64,000 nt of DNA from Sphaerochaetaceae bacterium (GTDB lineage: Bacteria; Spirochaetota; Spirochaetia; Sphaerochaetales; Sphaerochaetaceae): contig JAQQAR010000026.1 of NCBI GenBank assembly GCA_028532765.1, positions 38,971 through 102,970 on the forward strand, in the 5' to 3' direction. Position numbers and translations under genes: made by a program. Within the stretch, counting starts at the first letter, position 1; every line of letters begins with the position of its first letter. The notes under the pieces are model-generated. The model ran no database searches. It was not told where the DNA came from and saw nothing but the letters and a program-made list of their open reading frames with translations. Positions 44,090 through 52,249 of this stretch are shown here, piece after piece.

Positions 44090-47086
44090 ATGGCAATTGG
44101 TATTGGACAGATAACAATTACAGACGTACAGGATGGGGCTCTCCCGCAGGCAGAGTACGCCTCCTCCATTTCGGCTACGACCCCGCCTACTACAGGGTGG
44201 GGGTCCTCTGTCCCAGCACCACAAACAGGATATTATATATGGAAGCGTGAAAGGCTTGCCTACGCTGATGGGACCTATACCGCTTGGGATGCCCCTATCA
44301 GGGTTACCGGGGACAAGGGTGATAGTGGCCCGAAAGGCGAAACTGGGGAACAAGGTCCTCAAGGGTTACCCGGCCAAGATTACAACATGAGGATAGGGGA
44401 TTGGGAAATATCCACAATCGGACAAGGGTACGACTTTTTGTTCCCTCCTATCCCTACAGGAATGGATATCCTAGAAGTTAAGATCTACCAGATGGATCTT
44501 GGTTCCAATGTAAGGCTTCTATGCAATGGAAATATCGTTGCGCCTCTCAATGGGACAGACGGCACGACGACTTGGCTGACGATTCCAATCCCTGTTGCAT
44601 ATATGAATTTTGATTCTGACAATATACTCAGGATTGAGCATGATGGTGGCGATGCTGATTGGGGACATGTTTATAAGGTTGCACTCCAGTATGCAAAAAA
44701 AGGTCCCCAAGGGGATGCGGCAAGAGCAATAACATTGAGCGCTTCCTCTTCAGTAATCAATATGTCATCCAGAGGTGAACTGAAGACCCAGGAAATCGAA
44801 ATAACTTGCAACCCATCAAACCTTCCGATAGAGAATGCGGTCTGGACGGCCACAGACGAAGGAAGCCTTGCTCAAATCGAAGTTGCGGAGGGAGTGTTTG
44901 ATCCATATAAGCGTGTATTGGACTGTTCCTTGGTAACAGGGGACTCAACGCTCATCCAGGTATCCATCAATTACGATGGAGATCTTTATACTGGTATATT
45001 GGGAATCTCAAAAGTATCGGATGGTACTCCTACCCCAATGTACCTGGAGGCACTCAACGGACTTCCTTTTAGCACTGAAGAAGGACCACTCATCCCTGGC
45101 GATTTTTTCTTGTATGTAGGACCCTACAATGGCCCGAATTCAGACCCGGGGGATACTGGAATAAATCCACCTTATGCTGAACCAAATGAATTTATCTATG
45201 GAAGGATATATGAGTACAAGGGGAATTCAACTTGGGAAGAATCCAGAAAGAGTGAACACTTTGCGGCAGCACAAAAAGATGCTCTTGATATCGCCAAGAA
45301 CTCAGGAAAGTATCTCTATGTTGCTGTGATAGCCGCTCAGCTCGGCTTGTTCTTGGACTTAGTGATTGCCGGTATTCTTCGAAGCGCGAATTACACCGAA
45401 AGCTCTTCCGGTGTACCCACTGCTGGATTCATGTTGGATGGTATCAAAGGTCTGATAAAGGCGCTTGGACTTGAAGCCTATTCAGCAATGATATATGGCA
45501 ATTTAGAGGCTAGCGGTTTCCGTACCCTCCAAGAAGAGGGCGGTACTACTATAGGGGTTTCTACAATTTCTCCCACAATCTGGAAACACTCCGAAATGGA
45601 AGCCTTGATTGCCAGTCAAGATACACTGGCTACGCTGTCAGGTACGATTGAAGGATTCAGTTTCACAAAGGCAACCAGAAGAAGTAACCAAAGAGTTTTA
45701 CTCGCTAGTCATGGATATGAGAGTGAATCCATTAGTGCAGGCGAGACACATTATTTCACTCAGCTATACCCATCAAAAGTTTTTGGGTTGTCTTTTAAAT
45801 GCGAATTTTCTGGGTACTATAAAGGGCTATATTCTAATCGTGGATACTGGGCGTTCGTTGCTGAAGCGAATTCAAATCTTACTTCTGCACATTTCATCAG
45901 GAGCATGGGCGAAAGTTATGCTGTAAACGCATCATATTCTTTCCCTTCATCTGCATATACCAATTTTACCATCAAACATTATTCTGGAGCACTCTGGGGT
46001 AATCGTGGCTCTCATGTTGATTATCATAAAGTCTGGACAAACCAAGTTTTTACCGGCCTTGTCTTAGTGAATGGAGAAACATCATACAAAGTAATCGAGC
46101 CAGAACCCAGCGCATACTATTCCAATTCCAAGACATGGACCATCGGTTCTTACAATCAAAACAGCATTGACAACTACTGTTCCGGTACTGATTTTTACAA
46201 TAAGTTTTCCAGTCTCGCAGTAGGTGCTGATGGTTTCTGTGATGGCGGACAGATACGGGTAAACGGGACACTGTACACCGTTACCAGACTCACCAAGAAT
46301 GCCAACTCGATTACCTTCTATACCTCTGGTGGAGTGATCACCGTAAACAAGTTCCAAGAAGGAACGAGCGTTGGTGTCTACACCTCACTTGCAGTTACCC
46401 AAGCAATCAAATTTAAGGCGGTCGCAGGAGGCGTCGAGGTCAAGCACATCTTCCCTTGGGGAACGCAGGCGGGGAGTCCCGGGAGTTATGATATTGGGAC
46501 TGCTAATGAACGTTTTAATACTGCTTGGTTAAATATTATTGATGCTCTCAATGATGTGAGGTTTAGGAAGAACCTCACAGTTGATAGGAATATATCTGCG
46601 GATTATCTTAATGGTAATACTGTCAGTGCAGGTAATGGCAATTTCACCATTGGAAATTTCACCCATTGCGCATTTAACGAATCTTCTCCTACTTACTATA
46701 GAATTATAAATTCACAAGCAGGTAGCCATGTCTTCGCTTCATCTTCTGCATCTGTGAGAACAAGCGCAACTGGTTGGACTAAGCGAAAAGAGTTGTATTG
46801 TAGAGCTTCTGGTGTCATTACCGTAGTGTTCACAATAACCTCTGAAACGTCTCAACAGCCCCAGGGGAGAATATATGTAAATGGAGTTGCTAGGGGTACT
46901 ATACGTACAGGTGCATCCCAGCAGTCGGTAACATTCTCTGAAAATATTTCTGTTTCATACGGTGATTTGGTGCAGTTATATGCTAGGAGAGCAGATACTT
47001 CGGGTACTCGATATTACTCTGTTTCTAATTTCAAACTACAAAGTAAATACCCAAATAACTACAACTTTACAGGAGACTTGAATTGA
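44090..47086 (+). CDS. Large tail fibre / receptor-binding protein
   Basis: 998 residues. The N-terminal tag MAIGIGQITITDVQDG matches the preceding protein. A collagen-like GXY stretch at about residues 78-98 (GDSGPKGETGEQGPQGLPG) would trimerise. A helical middle (about 390-480) is followed by a beta-rich C-terminal half rich in Tyr/Ser/Asn, where host receptor contact is likely. Base composition becomes more AT-rich toward the 3' end, consistent with exchange of the tip. Confidence 0.78.
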   Translation: MAIGIGQITITDVQDGALPQAEYASSISATTPPTTGWGSSVPAPQTGYYIWKRERLAYADGTYTAWDAPIRVTGDKGDSGPKGETGEQGPQGLPGQDYNMRIGDWEISTIGQGYDFLFPPIPTGMDILEVKIYQMDLGSNVRLLCNGNIVAPLNGTDGTTTWLTIPIPVAYMNFDSDNILRIEHDGGDADWGHVYKVALQYAKKGPQGDAARAITLSASSSVINMSSRGELKTQEIEITCNPSNLPIENAVWTATDEGSLAQIEVAEGVFDPYKRVLDCSLVTGDSTLIQVSINYDGDLYTGILGISKVSDGTPTPMYLEALNGLPFSTEEGPLIPGDFFLYVGPYNGPNSDPGDTGINPPYAEPNEFIYGRIYEYKGNSTWEESRKSEHFAAAQKDALDIAKNSGKYLYVAVIAAQLGLFLDLVIAGILRSANYTESSSGVPTAGFMLDGIKGLIKALGLEAYSAMIYGNLEASGFRTLQEEGGTTIGVSTISPTIWKHSEMEALIASQDTLATLSGTIEGFSFTKATRRSNQRVLLASHGYESESISAGETHYFTQLYPSKVFGLSFKCEFSGYYKGLYSNRGYWAFVAEANSNLTSAHFIRSMGESYAVNASYSFPSSAYTNFTIKHYSGALWGNRGSHVDYHKVWTNQVFTGLVLVNGETSYKVIEPEPSAYYSNSKTWTIGSYNQNSIDNYCSGTDFYNKFSSLAVGADGFCDGGQIRVNGTLYTVTRLTKNANSITFYTSGGVITVNKFQEGTSVGVYTSLAVTQAIKFKAVAGGVEVKHIFPWGTQAGSPGSYDIGTANERFNTAWLNIIDALNDVRFRKNLTVDRNISADYLNGNTVSAGNGNFTIGNFTHCAFNESSPTYYRIINSQAGSHVFASSSASVRTSATGWTKRKELYCRASGVITVVFTITSETSQQPQGRIYVNGVARGTIRTGASQQSVTFSENISVSYGDLVQLYARRADTSGTRYYSVSNFKLQSKYPNNYNFTGDLN

Positions 47087-47394
47087 GTAATAGATATTGG
47101 AAAATTAATGATGAGCTATATATCGGGGACCCCTTCGGGGAAGCTGTTGAAATTACGGAAAAAGAATTCAAGGCAATTTCACTGGAGAAGTCAATCGAAA
47201 AAGAAAGACAGAAAAGAGACTCCTTGTTAAAGGAAGTAGTAGATAGACTCAACCCCATGCGTTGGGAGCTTCTATCAGAAGACCAGAAACAAGCTTGGAG
47301 GGAATACAGGCAAGCCTTACTTGATGTCCCGCAACAGGAGGGATTCCCGAACAATATCACTTGGCCAGAGGTACCTGATGATAGACAGCTTTGA
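47083..47394 (+). CDS. Tail fibre assembly chaperone-like protein
   Basis: 103 residues from a TTG overlapping the fibre stop (TTGA), with AGGAGA ahead. The C-terminus, YRQALLDVPQQEGFPNNITW, has the LxDxPxQxGFPxxxxWP signature of phage tail assembly chaperones. It likely folds the fibre encoded directly before. Confidence 0.8.
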   Translation: MSNRYWKINDELYIGDPFGEAVEITEKEFKAISLEKSIEKERQKRDSLLKEVVDRLNPMRWELLSEDQKQAWREYRQALLDVPQQEGFPNNITWPEVPDDRQL

Positions 47395-47677
47395 CAACTG
47401 CCCGAAGGGTATAAAGAACGAGAAGGACATCGAAAGATTGGGAGAAAGGGTAGGGCTCATGTTCGAACATCTTGGTGAAGGGATTGAGAAGTTGGACAAG
47501 AAACTAGATCAACTGGACCAGAAGATAGAGGATCTGAAGAAAAGCATTCCTGAGCAAATTGATCAAGCGGTTGAGGCCAAATGGAAGACAGGGGTCTATG
47601 GTGTGGTCAAGTGGTTGGTCATAGCTGTAGCAACTACAATCATCGGTGTTGTGGTGAGAATGGTTTTGGGAGGTTAA
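47378..47677 (+). CDS. XhlA-like lysis-associated membrane protein
   Basis: 99 residues: a coiled coil (EHLGEGIEKLDKKLDQLDQK) followed by one C-terminal membrane helix (LVIAVATTIIGVVVRMVL), the layout of haemolysin XhlA, which works with holins. Overlaps the chaperone gene by 17 bp. Confidence 0.7.
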   Translation: MIDSFDNCPKGIKNEKDIERLGERVGLMFEHLGEGIEKLDKKLDQLDQKIEDLKKSIPEQIDQAVEAKWKTGVYGVVKWLVIAVATTIIGVVVRMVLGG

Positions 47678-47679
47678 TC

Positions 47680-48003
47680 ATGGATTGGGTATTGGTACTG
47701 AAGGTGTTAGGCCCTGTGGTTGTGGCAATTGCCATCTTCATGGAGACCTACAAGAAGAAAATTAAGAAGAACAAATTCGACCCTATCAAGGTATGGAAGA
47801 TTGCAGGACTCCTCTCCTTGCTGTTTTCCACCGTTGGCTATTTTGCTTTCGATCTGCCTGGGCACTTCATAGCAATCGCTTACTACGCAATATGCGTGTA
47901 TGCCCTGCAGTTTGTAGTGGATATGAAGTTCATCAAGTTTGGGATCAGGATCTATGCAAAGAGCAAGGGCGTTGTCCTGGAGGGATATGAGTGGGATGAG
48001 TAA
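47680..48003 (+). CDS. Holin candidate
   Basis: 107 residues with about three hydrophobic segments (LKVLGPVVVAIAIFM; IAGLLSLLFSTVGYFAF; FIAIAYYAICVYALQFVV) and a basic loop (TYKKKIKKNKF). This size, topology and place between XhlA-like and spanin genes suit a holin that makes the inner-membrane hole. GGGAGG precedes the ATG. Confidence 0.7.
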   Translation: MDWVLVLKVLGPVVVAIAIFMETYKKKIKKNKFDPIKVWKIAGLLSLLFSTVGYFAFDLPGHFIAIAYYAICVYALQFVVDMKFIKFGIRIYAKSKGVVLEGYEWDE

Positions 48004-48328
48004 CTGGATCCAGAAAATCCTGGGGGCGATTGCCGGGGTGTTGCTGTTCCTGTTGGGAATCGAACGCCGAAGGAACAAAAAGCAGAAAGAGAAGATTGTT
48101 AAGCAACAGGAACAAGTGGCGTATGAGAAGAAGCAAGCTGAGATCTATAGGGTGGAAAGCGAGACGGTAAAAAAAAGTACAAAGCTGGATGAACCCGTAG
48201 AAGAGCAAAGAAAAGTGGAGGAGAAGATCAATAAGACCGATGAAACTGAAGAAATTATCGATATTGCTAATGATATCGTCTCTCGCTTTAACCGGGTGCC
48301 AGACAATCCAGGAACCACAGAAGATTGA
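47990..48328 (+). CDS. Inner-membrane spanin (Rz-like)
   Basis: 112 residues: one N-terminal membrane helix (ILGAIAGVLLFLLGI) and a long charged periplasmic coiled coil. An outer-membrane lipoprotein gene starts inside it in another frame, the classic Rz/Rz1 arrangement. Spanins join and fuse the two membranes at the last lysis step. GGAGG precedes the ATG. Confidence 0.78.
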   Translation, partial: SGMSNWIQKILGAIAGVLLFLLGIERRRNKKQKEKIVKQQEQVAYEKKQAEIYRVESETVKKSTKLDEPVEEQRKVEEKINKTDETEEIIDIANDIVSRFNRVPDNPGTTED

Positions 48329-48512
48329 CATACCCAAGTTCCCGATTGAACGTCCTGAAAGGCCGATGCTACTGCCTGTTCCAAAGGATGATACGGTAGA
48401 ATCTATAAAAACACTTACAATCAATATGAACAGATTGGTAACGCATATTGAGCGTCTCGAGATGTATGATGATTTGAAGGATGCTTATTGGGAACAAACA
48501 ACTGCTAATTGA
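48240..48512 (+). CDS. Outer-membrane spanin lipoprotein (Rz1-like)
   Basis: 90 residues. Signal MKLKKLSILLMISSLALTGC with the lipobox Cys20, then a Pro-rich stretch (PKFPIERPERPMLLPVP) as in Rz1. It starts within the Rz-like gene and overlaps 89 bp of it in a different frame. It would pair with the inner spanin across the periplasm, and implies a two-membrane host. Confidence 0.8.
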   Translation: MKLKKLSILLMISSLALTGCQTIQEPQKIDIPKFPIERPERPMLLPVPKDDTVESIKTLTINMNRLVTHIERLEMYDDLKDAYWEQTTAN

Positions 48513-48531
48513 AATCTGCGCTTCTTGGTTG

Positions 48532-48550
48532 ACTTAATATGGTATTAAGT
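48532..48550. promoter_or_regulatory. Palindrome between lysis and cargo genes
   Basis: ACTTAATATGGTATTAAGT: 8-bp perfect arms around TGG. It lacks a T-run, so it is more likely an operator or weak stop than a terminator. It lies about 80 bp before the DarTG-like promoter. Confidence 0.35.
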
Positions 48551-48629
48551 GTGAGGCATTGTGTATTCATGCAGACCTTTCTATTGCAAAAACTATATTT
48601 GTTAAAAGGGGAAATATTAAATAAAAACA

Positions 48630-48658
48630 TTGATATATTAAACAGATTAGTTTATAGT
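48630..48658 (+). promoter_or_regulatory. Promoter of the XRE-DarG-DarT-like operon
   Basis: TTGATA, exactly 17 bp, TATAGT; an AAGGAG ribosome-binding site begins about 11 nt after the -10. This gives the toxin-antitoxin cargo expression independent of late phage transcription, as needed in a lysogen. Confidence 0.6.
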
Positions 48659-48683
48659 AGCAAGTGTGAAAGGAGCGTTTTTG

Positions 48684-48914
48684 ATGAGAATAGATCAACA
48701 ATTAAGAATCCTAGCATTAAAGACTGACTTGACTTTGACAGAAATTGGAAGAAGGCTCAATAAGTCTCCTCAATCTTTTAGCCAGAAAATCAAACGAGGG
48801 AATTTTTCTATCACTGACTTAGAAGATATTGCTTTGGTAACAGGGTGTTCTCTTGTCTGTTCATTTGTTTTACCGAATGGTGAACGCATCAATTTGGGGG
48901 ATAATTATGATTAA
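48684..48914 (+). CDS. XRE-type regulator of the DarTG-like operon
   Basis: 76 residues with a helix-turn-helix (TLTEIGRRLNKSPQSFSQKIKRGNFSITDLEDIA). AAGGAG lies 8 nt ahead of the ATG. Its stop overlaps the macro-domain gene by 8 bp, so the two are coupled. It probably autoregulates the operon; a regulator of this kind is not a standard component of DarTG. Confidence 0.75.
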   Translation: MRIDQQLRILALKTDLTLTEIGRRLNKSPQSFSQKIKRGNFSITDLEDIALVTGCSLVCSFVLPNGERINLGDNYD

Positions 48915-49782
48915 GTATCTTGAGGGTGATTTATTTAAGAGCCCTGCTCAGGTAATAGTTAATACCGTCAACACTGTAGGGGTGATGGGTAAGGGGATAG
49001 CCTTGGAATATAAGAAAAGATATCCCGAAATGTTTGATGCCTATAAGAAGAATTGTGATAAAAATCGGCTTAAGATTGGGAAACTGATGTTATGGTATGC
49101 ACCAGACCATTGGATTCTTCTCTTCCCTACCAAGGAACATTGGAGAAGACCTTCAAAATTGGATTATATTGAAGCAGGACTGATGAAGTTTGCGGACACG
49201 TATGCAGACAAGCATATTCTTTCGATAGCATTCCCCCGATTGGGATGCGGTAATGGTGAGTTGAATTGGGAAGACGTAAGGCCCTTGATGGAAAAATATC
49301 TAAAGCCATTGCCGATCGATGTGTATATCTACTTAAAGAATGGGGGGTCTCAAGAACCGGAGCACAAGCACCAAAAAGAAACCATGAAGTGGTTGCGTGC
49401 GAATGCAAAAGATATGTCTTTCAATGGGGTGAAAGATGATATAATCAATAGCAGGCCAGATTTGTTTAATTACTACCAATTCATGCATGAAGGTGCAAAA
49501 TGGACAGTGGCTTGGGAAGATGGATGCGTCTTTTCACAAGTTGATAATCCTGAGAAGGTAATTGTTTCAGAAGATGACTTAATGGCTATATGGGATGAAA
49601 TCCAAGAAACACCGGTGTTTTCTAAAATTACAAAGAATGAAAAAGCAAATTTGTTTTTTTCATTGTTAGATTCTCTTGGATATCTCTCTAGAATCAAGTT
49701 GTATGACAGGAAGCTTTCAGCAATGGTGGAAGGGTATCAACTAAATGAAGGTATGGGAAGGACTTTTACATTAACGGAGTGA
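48907..49782 (+). CDS. darG: Macro-domain antitoxin (DarG-like)
   Basis: 291 residues. The N-terminal macro domain (about 1-150) begins IKYLEGDLFKSPAQVIVNTVNTVGVMGKGIAL, with the NTVN...GKGIA ADP-ribose loop and later FPRLGCGNGELNW. In DarG this domain removes ADP-ribose from DNA. The C-terminal 140 residues (from about KETMKWLRANAKD) are also present in DarG-type antitoxins and may bind the toxin. GGGGG precedes the ATG. The DarT-like gene follows 4 bp later. Confidence 0.87.
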   Translation: MIKYLEGDLFKSPAQVIVNTVNTVGVMGKGIALEYKKRYPEMFDAYKKNCDKNRLKIGKLMLWYAPDHWILLFPTKEHWRRPSKLDYIEAGLMKFADTYADKHILSIAFPRLGCGNGELNWEDVRPLMEKYLKPLPIDVYIYLKNGGSQEPEHKHQKETMKWLRANAKDMSFNGVKDDIINSRPDLFNYYQFMHEGAKWTVAWEDGCVFSQVDNPEKVIVSEDDLMAIWDEIQETPVFSKITKNEKANLFFSLLDSLGYLSRIKLYDRKLSAMVEGYQLNEGMGRTFTLTE

Positions 49783-49786
49783 TGCT

Positions 49787-50833
49787 ATGACGTTTAAAGA
49801 GGTTATTGATAGAAATCTTGAGACTCTTGCCGATTCTAAAACCAAAGGATGGATGAAGTATGCCTTCCATTATACGGATATTTCCAATGCTGTGAGTATT
49901 CTGGACTCAGGGAAGCTTTATAGTAGAATTAATGCAGAATCTATGGGAATAATGCATTCTGATAATGCTAGCAACCAAGTTATTGAAATGACTAATAGTA
50001 GTGCTACTTCACACGTAAGATTCTATTTCAGGCCCCAGACTCCAACACAATACTATAATGAAGGATTCAAGCATTGTAAATTGCGGTTTGATAATGATTC
50101 AAAGGCAAATGTACCGGTACCCATTTTTTTTGTATTTAATCTAGAAAAGTTGCTAAGACGAGAAGGGACATTGTTTTCAGAGAAGCAACAATCTGGTCAT
50201 GGCTCCCCGTTGTATAAGACTCCTGAGGAATTCAGTGAATTTAACTTCGCCAAAATTTATGGCTATGGTGCGATGGCAGAACCGTCTTTAGATAAGCAAT
50301 ATCGACATGGGGAAATCTTGGTTCCAGATTTTCTTGAGATTGTCGAATATCTGGAACTCATTCTATGTCGTAATGATGTTGAAAAAATGACATTGATTAA
50401 TTTGCTGAAAGATAAGAATCGTTTAGCGTTTCGTCAGTATAAAGATAGAATTAAAGTACATTCTGCAAATTATTTTGAGAATAATGGATTATATGTAAAT
50501 GAATGTCAGTTCTACAAGAATAGAATTACTATCACTTTCTCTGACACAAGCTATAAAAAACGTTATACAGATAGAATGATGAGAATACTTAGCGTCTCTG
50601 AAAACGATTTGGACCCAATAGATTCAAGAGCAGAGTTAGATTGGATATCGGGTGATACGACTCTAGTACATAGAGCAGCTGCATTATCAATTCGATATAG
50701 GAATCCACAAAGAATTATAATAAAAACATTTGAACCTCCAAAGCAAGCCAAGAAAATTAGAATCAAATTCTTCATGCAGGATATGCTTGTTTGTTTAGTG
50801 GAGCAACCATTGTCAGAAGTGGAAGTTATCTAG
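49787..50833 (+). CDS. darT: DarT-like DNA ADP-ribosyltransferase toxin
   Basis: 348 residues. YAFHYTDISNAVSILDSGKLYSR (about residue 24) and HVRFYFRPQTPTQYY (about 76) are the DarT NAD-binding signatures, and RHGEILVPDFLEI (about 168) carries the likely catalytic Glu. DarT enzymes attach ADP-ribose to bases in single-stranded DNA and stop replication; the paired macro protein reverses this. The C-terminal 150 residues are an extension with no recognised fold. Target base unknown. Confidence 0.85.
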   Translation: MTFKEVIDRNLETLADSKTKGWMKYAFHYTDISNAVSILDSGKLYSRINAESMGIMHSDNASNQVIEMTNSSATSHVRFYFRPQTPTQYYNEGFKHCKLRFDNDSKANVPVPIFFVFNLEKLLRREGTLFSEKQQSGHGSPLYKTPEEFSEFNFAKIYGYGAMAEPSLDKQYRHGEILVPDFLEIVEYLELILCRNDVEKMTLINLLKDKNRLAFRQYKDRIKVHSANYFENNGLYVNECQFYKNRITITFSDTSYKKRYTDRMMRILSVSENDLDPIDSRAELDWISGDTTLVHRAAALSIRYRNPQRIIIKTFEPPKQAKKIRIKFFMQDMLVCLVEQPLSEVEVI

Positions 50834-51014
50834 TTTAACAGAAAAATATATATCAGATATGGAATTATTTAATGAAATTAAGCTTCGCCTTCAGTGTGAA
50901 GTATATTGCTCTGTAGGCAAAAATCTGGATTGGTCTCATTGTGAGTAATTAGAGCTTTTTTGGTATTTTCTAATAAAAGATCAAAGAATTATATTTAATG
51001 TTTGGGAAATATTT

Positions 51015-51030
51015 GGTATAATAAAATACC
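51015..51030 (+). promoter_or_regulatory. Palindrome over an extended -10 box before the R-M genes
   Basis: GGTATAATAAAATACC is an inverted repeat (GGTAT/ATACC) that contains TATAAT (51017-51022) preceded by TGG, an extended -10. A protein bound here would block the promoter; the N-terminus of the methyltransferase is a candidate. Confidence 0.55.
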
Positions 51031-51046
51031 TAGGAGAAACGAAAGA

Positions 51047-52249
51047 ATGCCAAAACAGCTTCACATCCGTATAGATGATAGAATCTACGATACTTTGTCC
51101 GAATATGCAATGCTTTCAGAGAAAACGATCCAAGATTGTGTGACAGATGCCTTGGTGGCTTTGTTCAATGATACTTACAGGGAAGCAACAACTGCAACTG
51201 CCAAATTTTCTTTTATAGATCTGTTCGCTGGAATTGGCGGGATGCGATTGGCATTCGAGAACAATGGTGGGCAATGTGTCTTTTCCTGTGAATGGGACAA
51301 GTATTGCCAGAAAACCTATTTTGATAATTTCGGTGTGGTCCCGCATGGTGACATAAAGCAGGTATATGAAAAGGATATACCCAATCATGATATTCTTGTG
51401 GCAGGTTTCCCATGCCAACCGTTTTCCATTGCCGGGGTATCCAAGAAGAACAGCCTTGGAAGGGCAACCGGATTTCTTGACAAAACCCAAGGGACCCTGT
51501 TCTTTGACGTGGTAAGGATATTGAACGAGAAACGTCCCCGGGCTTTCCTTTTGGAAAATGTGAAGAACCTAAAGAGCCATGACAAGGGAAGAACTTGGAA
51601 GGTGATCATGGAAACGCTCGATAAACTGGACTATGCAGTTTTCCCACAAGTGCTGGATGGGCAATCCTACGTCCCCCAACACAGGGAACGAGTGTTCATT
51701 GTTGGGTTCGACAAGAAGAGATATGGAGAAGATATATCTTTTGATTTTGATCTGCGAAAGCCAGAAGCAAAGCCTGTGTTCAAGGATATTCTCGATGCTG
51801 ATGTCGATCCAAGATATACACTATCGAATAAGCTTTGGCAGTATCTGCAAGATTATGCCCGCAAGCATCAGGCAAAAGGGAATGGTTTTGGCTTTGGATT
51901 GACTTCATTGGATGGCGTTAGCAGAACTTTGAGTGCCAGGTACTACAAGGACGGCTCCGAGATACTGATTCCACAGGAAGGGAAGAACCCAAGAAGACTA
52001 ACCCCGAGAGAATGTGCAAAACTTCAGGGTTATCCAGAGTCATTCAAGATCACCGTATCTGACACCCAGGCTTACAAACAGTTTGGGAATTCAGTTGTTG
52101 TCCCATTGGTTTCAGCCATCGCTGAAAAAATTGTTGCGAAACTTGATGATTTGACCGAGAATGCCTATGGGAGCATCAATAATGGAAAATCAATGGTTGG
52201 TATCAAAGGCGATTCAGTCAGTGGGGGAATCTCAACTAGCGTTTTGTAA
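51047..52249 (+). CDS. Ribbon-helix-helix-like domain fused to DNA cytosine-C5 methyltransferase
   Basis: 400 residues. Residues 1-43 ([34 protein letters not shown]) look like a ribbon-helix-helix fold. The C5 core follows: motif [16 protein letters not shown], motif [15 protein letters not shown] (catalytic Cys), motif VI LLENVKN, motif [14 protein letters not shown], motif [17 protein letters not shown] and motif [11 protein letters not shown]. It protects sites from the EcoRII-like nuclease encoded in overlap downstream, so the likely target is CCWGG-like. The extra domain probably represses its own promoter. AGGAG lies about 10 nt before the ATG. Confidence 0.9.
   Translation: MPKQLHIRIDDRIYDTLSEYAMLSEKTIQDCVTDALVALFNDTYREATTATAKFSFIDLFAGIGGMRLAFENNGGQCVFSCEWDKYCQKTYFDNFGVVPHGDIKQVYEKDIPNHDILVAGFPCQPFSIAGVSKKNSLGRATGFLDKTQGTLFFDVVRILNEKRPRAFLLENVKNLKSHDKGRTWKVIMETLDKLDYAVFPQVLDGQSYVPQHRERVFIVGFDKKRYGEDISFDFDLRKPEAKPVFKDILDADVDPRYTLSNKLWQYLQDYARKHQAKGNGFGFGLTSLDGVSRTLSARYYKDGSEILIPQEGKNPRRLTPRECAKLQGYPESFKITVSDTQAYKQFGNSVVVPLVSAIAEKIVAKLDDLTENAYGSINNGKSMVGIKGDSVSGGISTSVL

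Noticed and set aside
44090..47086. Possible diversity-generating retroelement, as in BPP-1-like phages
   Set aside because: No reverse transcriptase gene and no template repeat were found near the fibre genes.
50859..50948. Short 29-codon frame after the DarT-like gene
   Set aside because: No ribosome-binding site, no homology, and it lies in an AT-rich 213-bp gap; likely chance.
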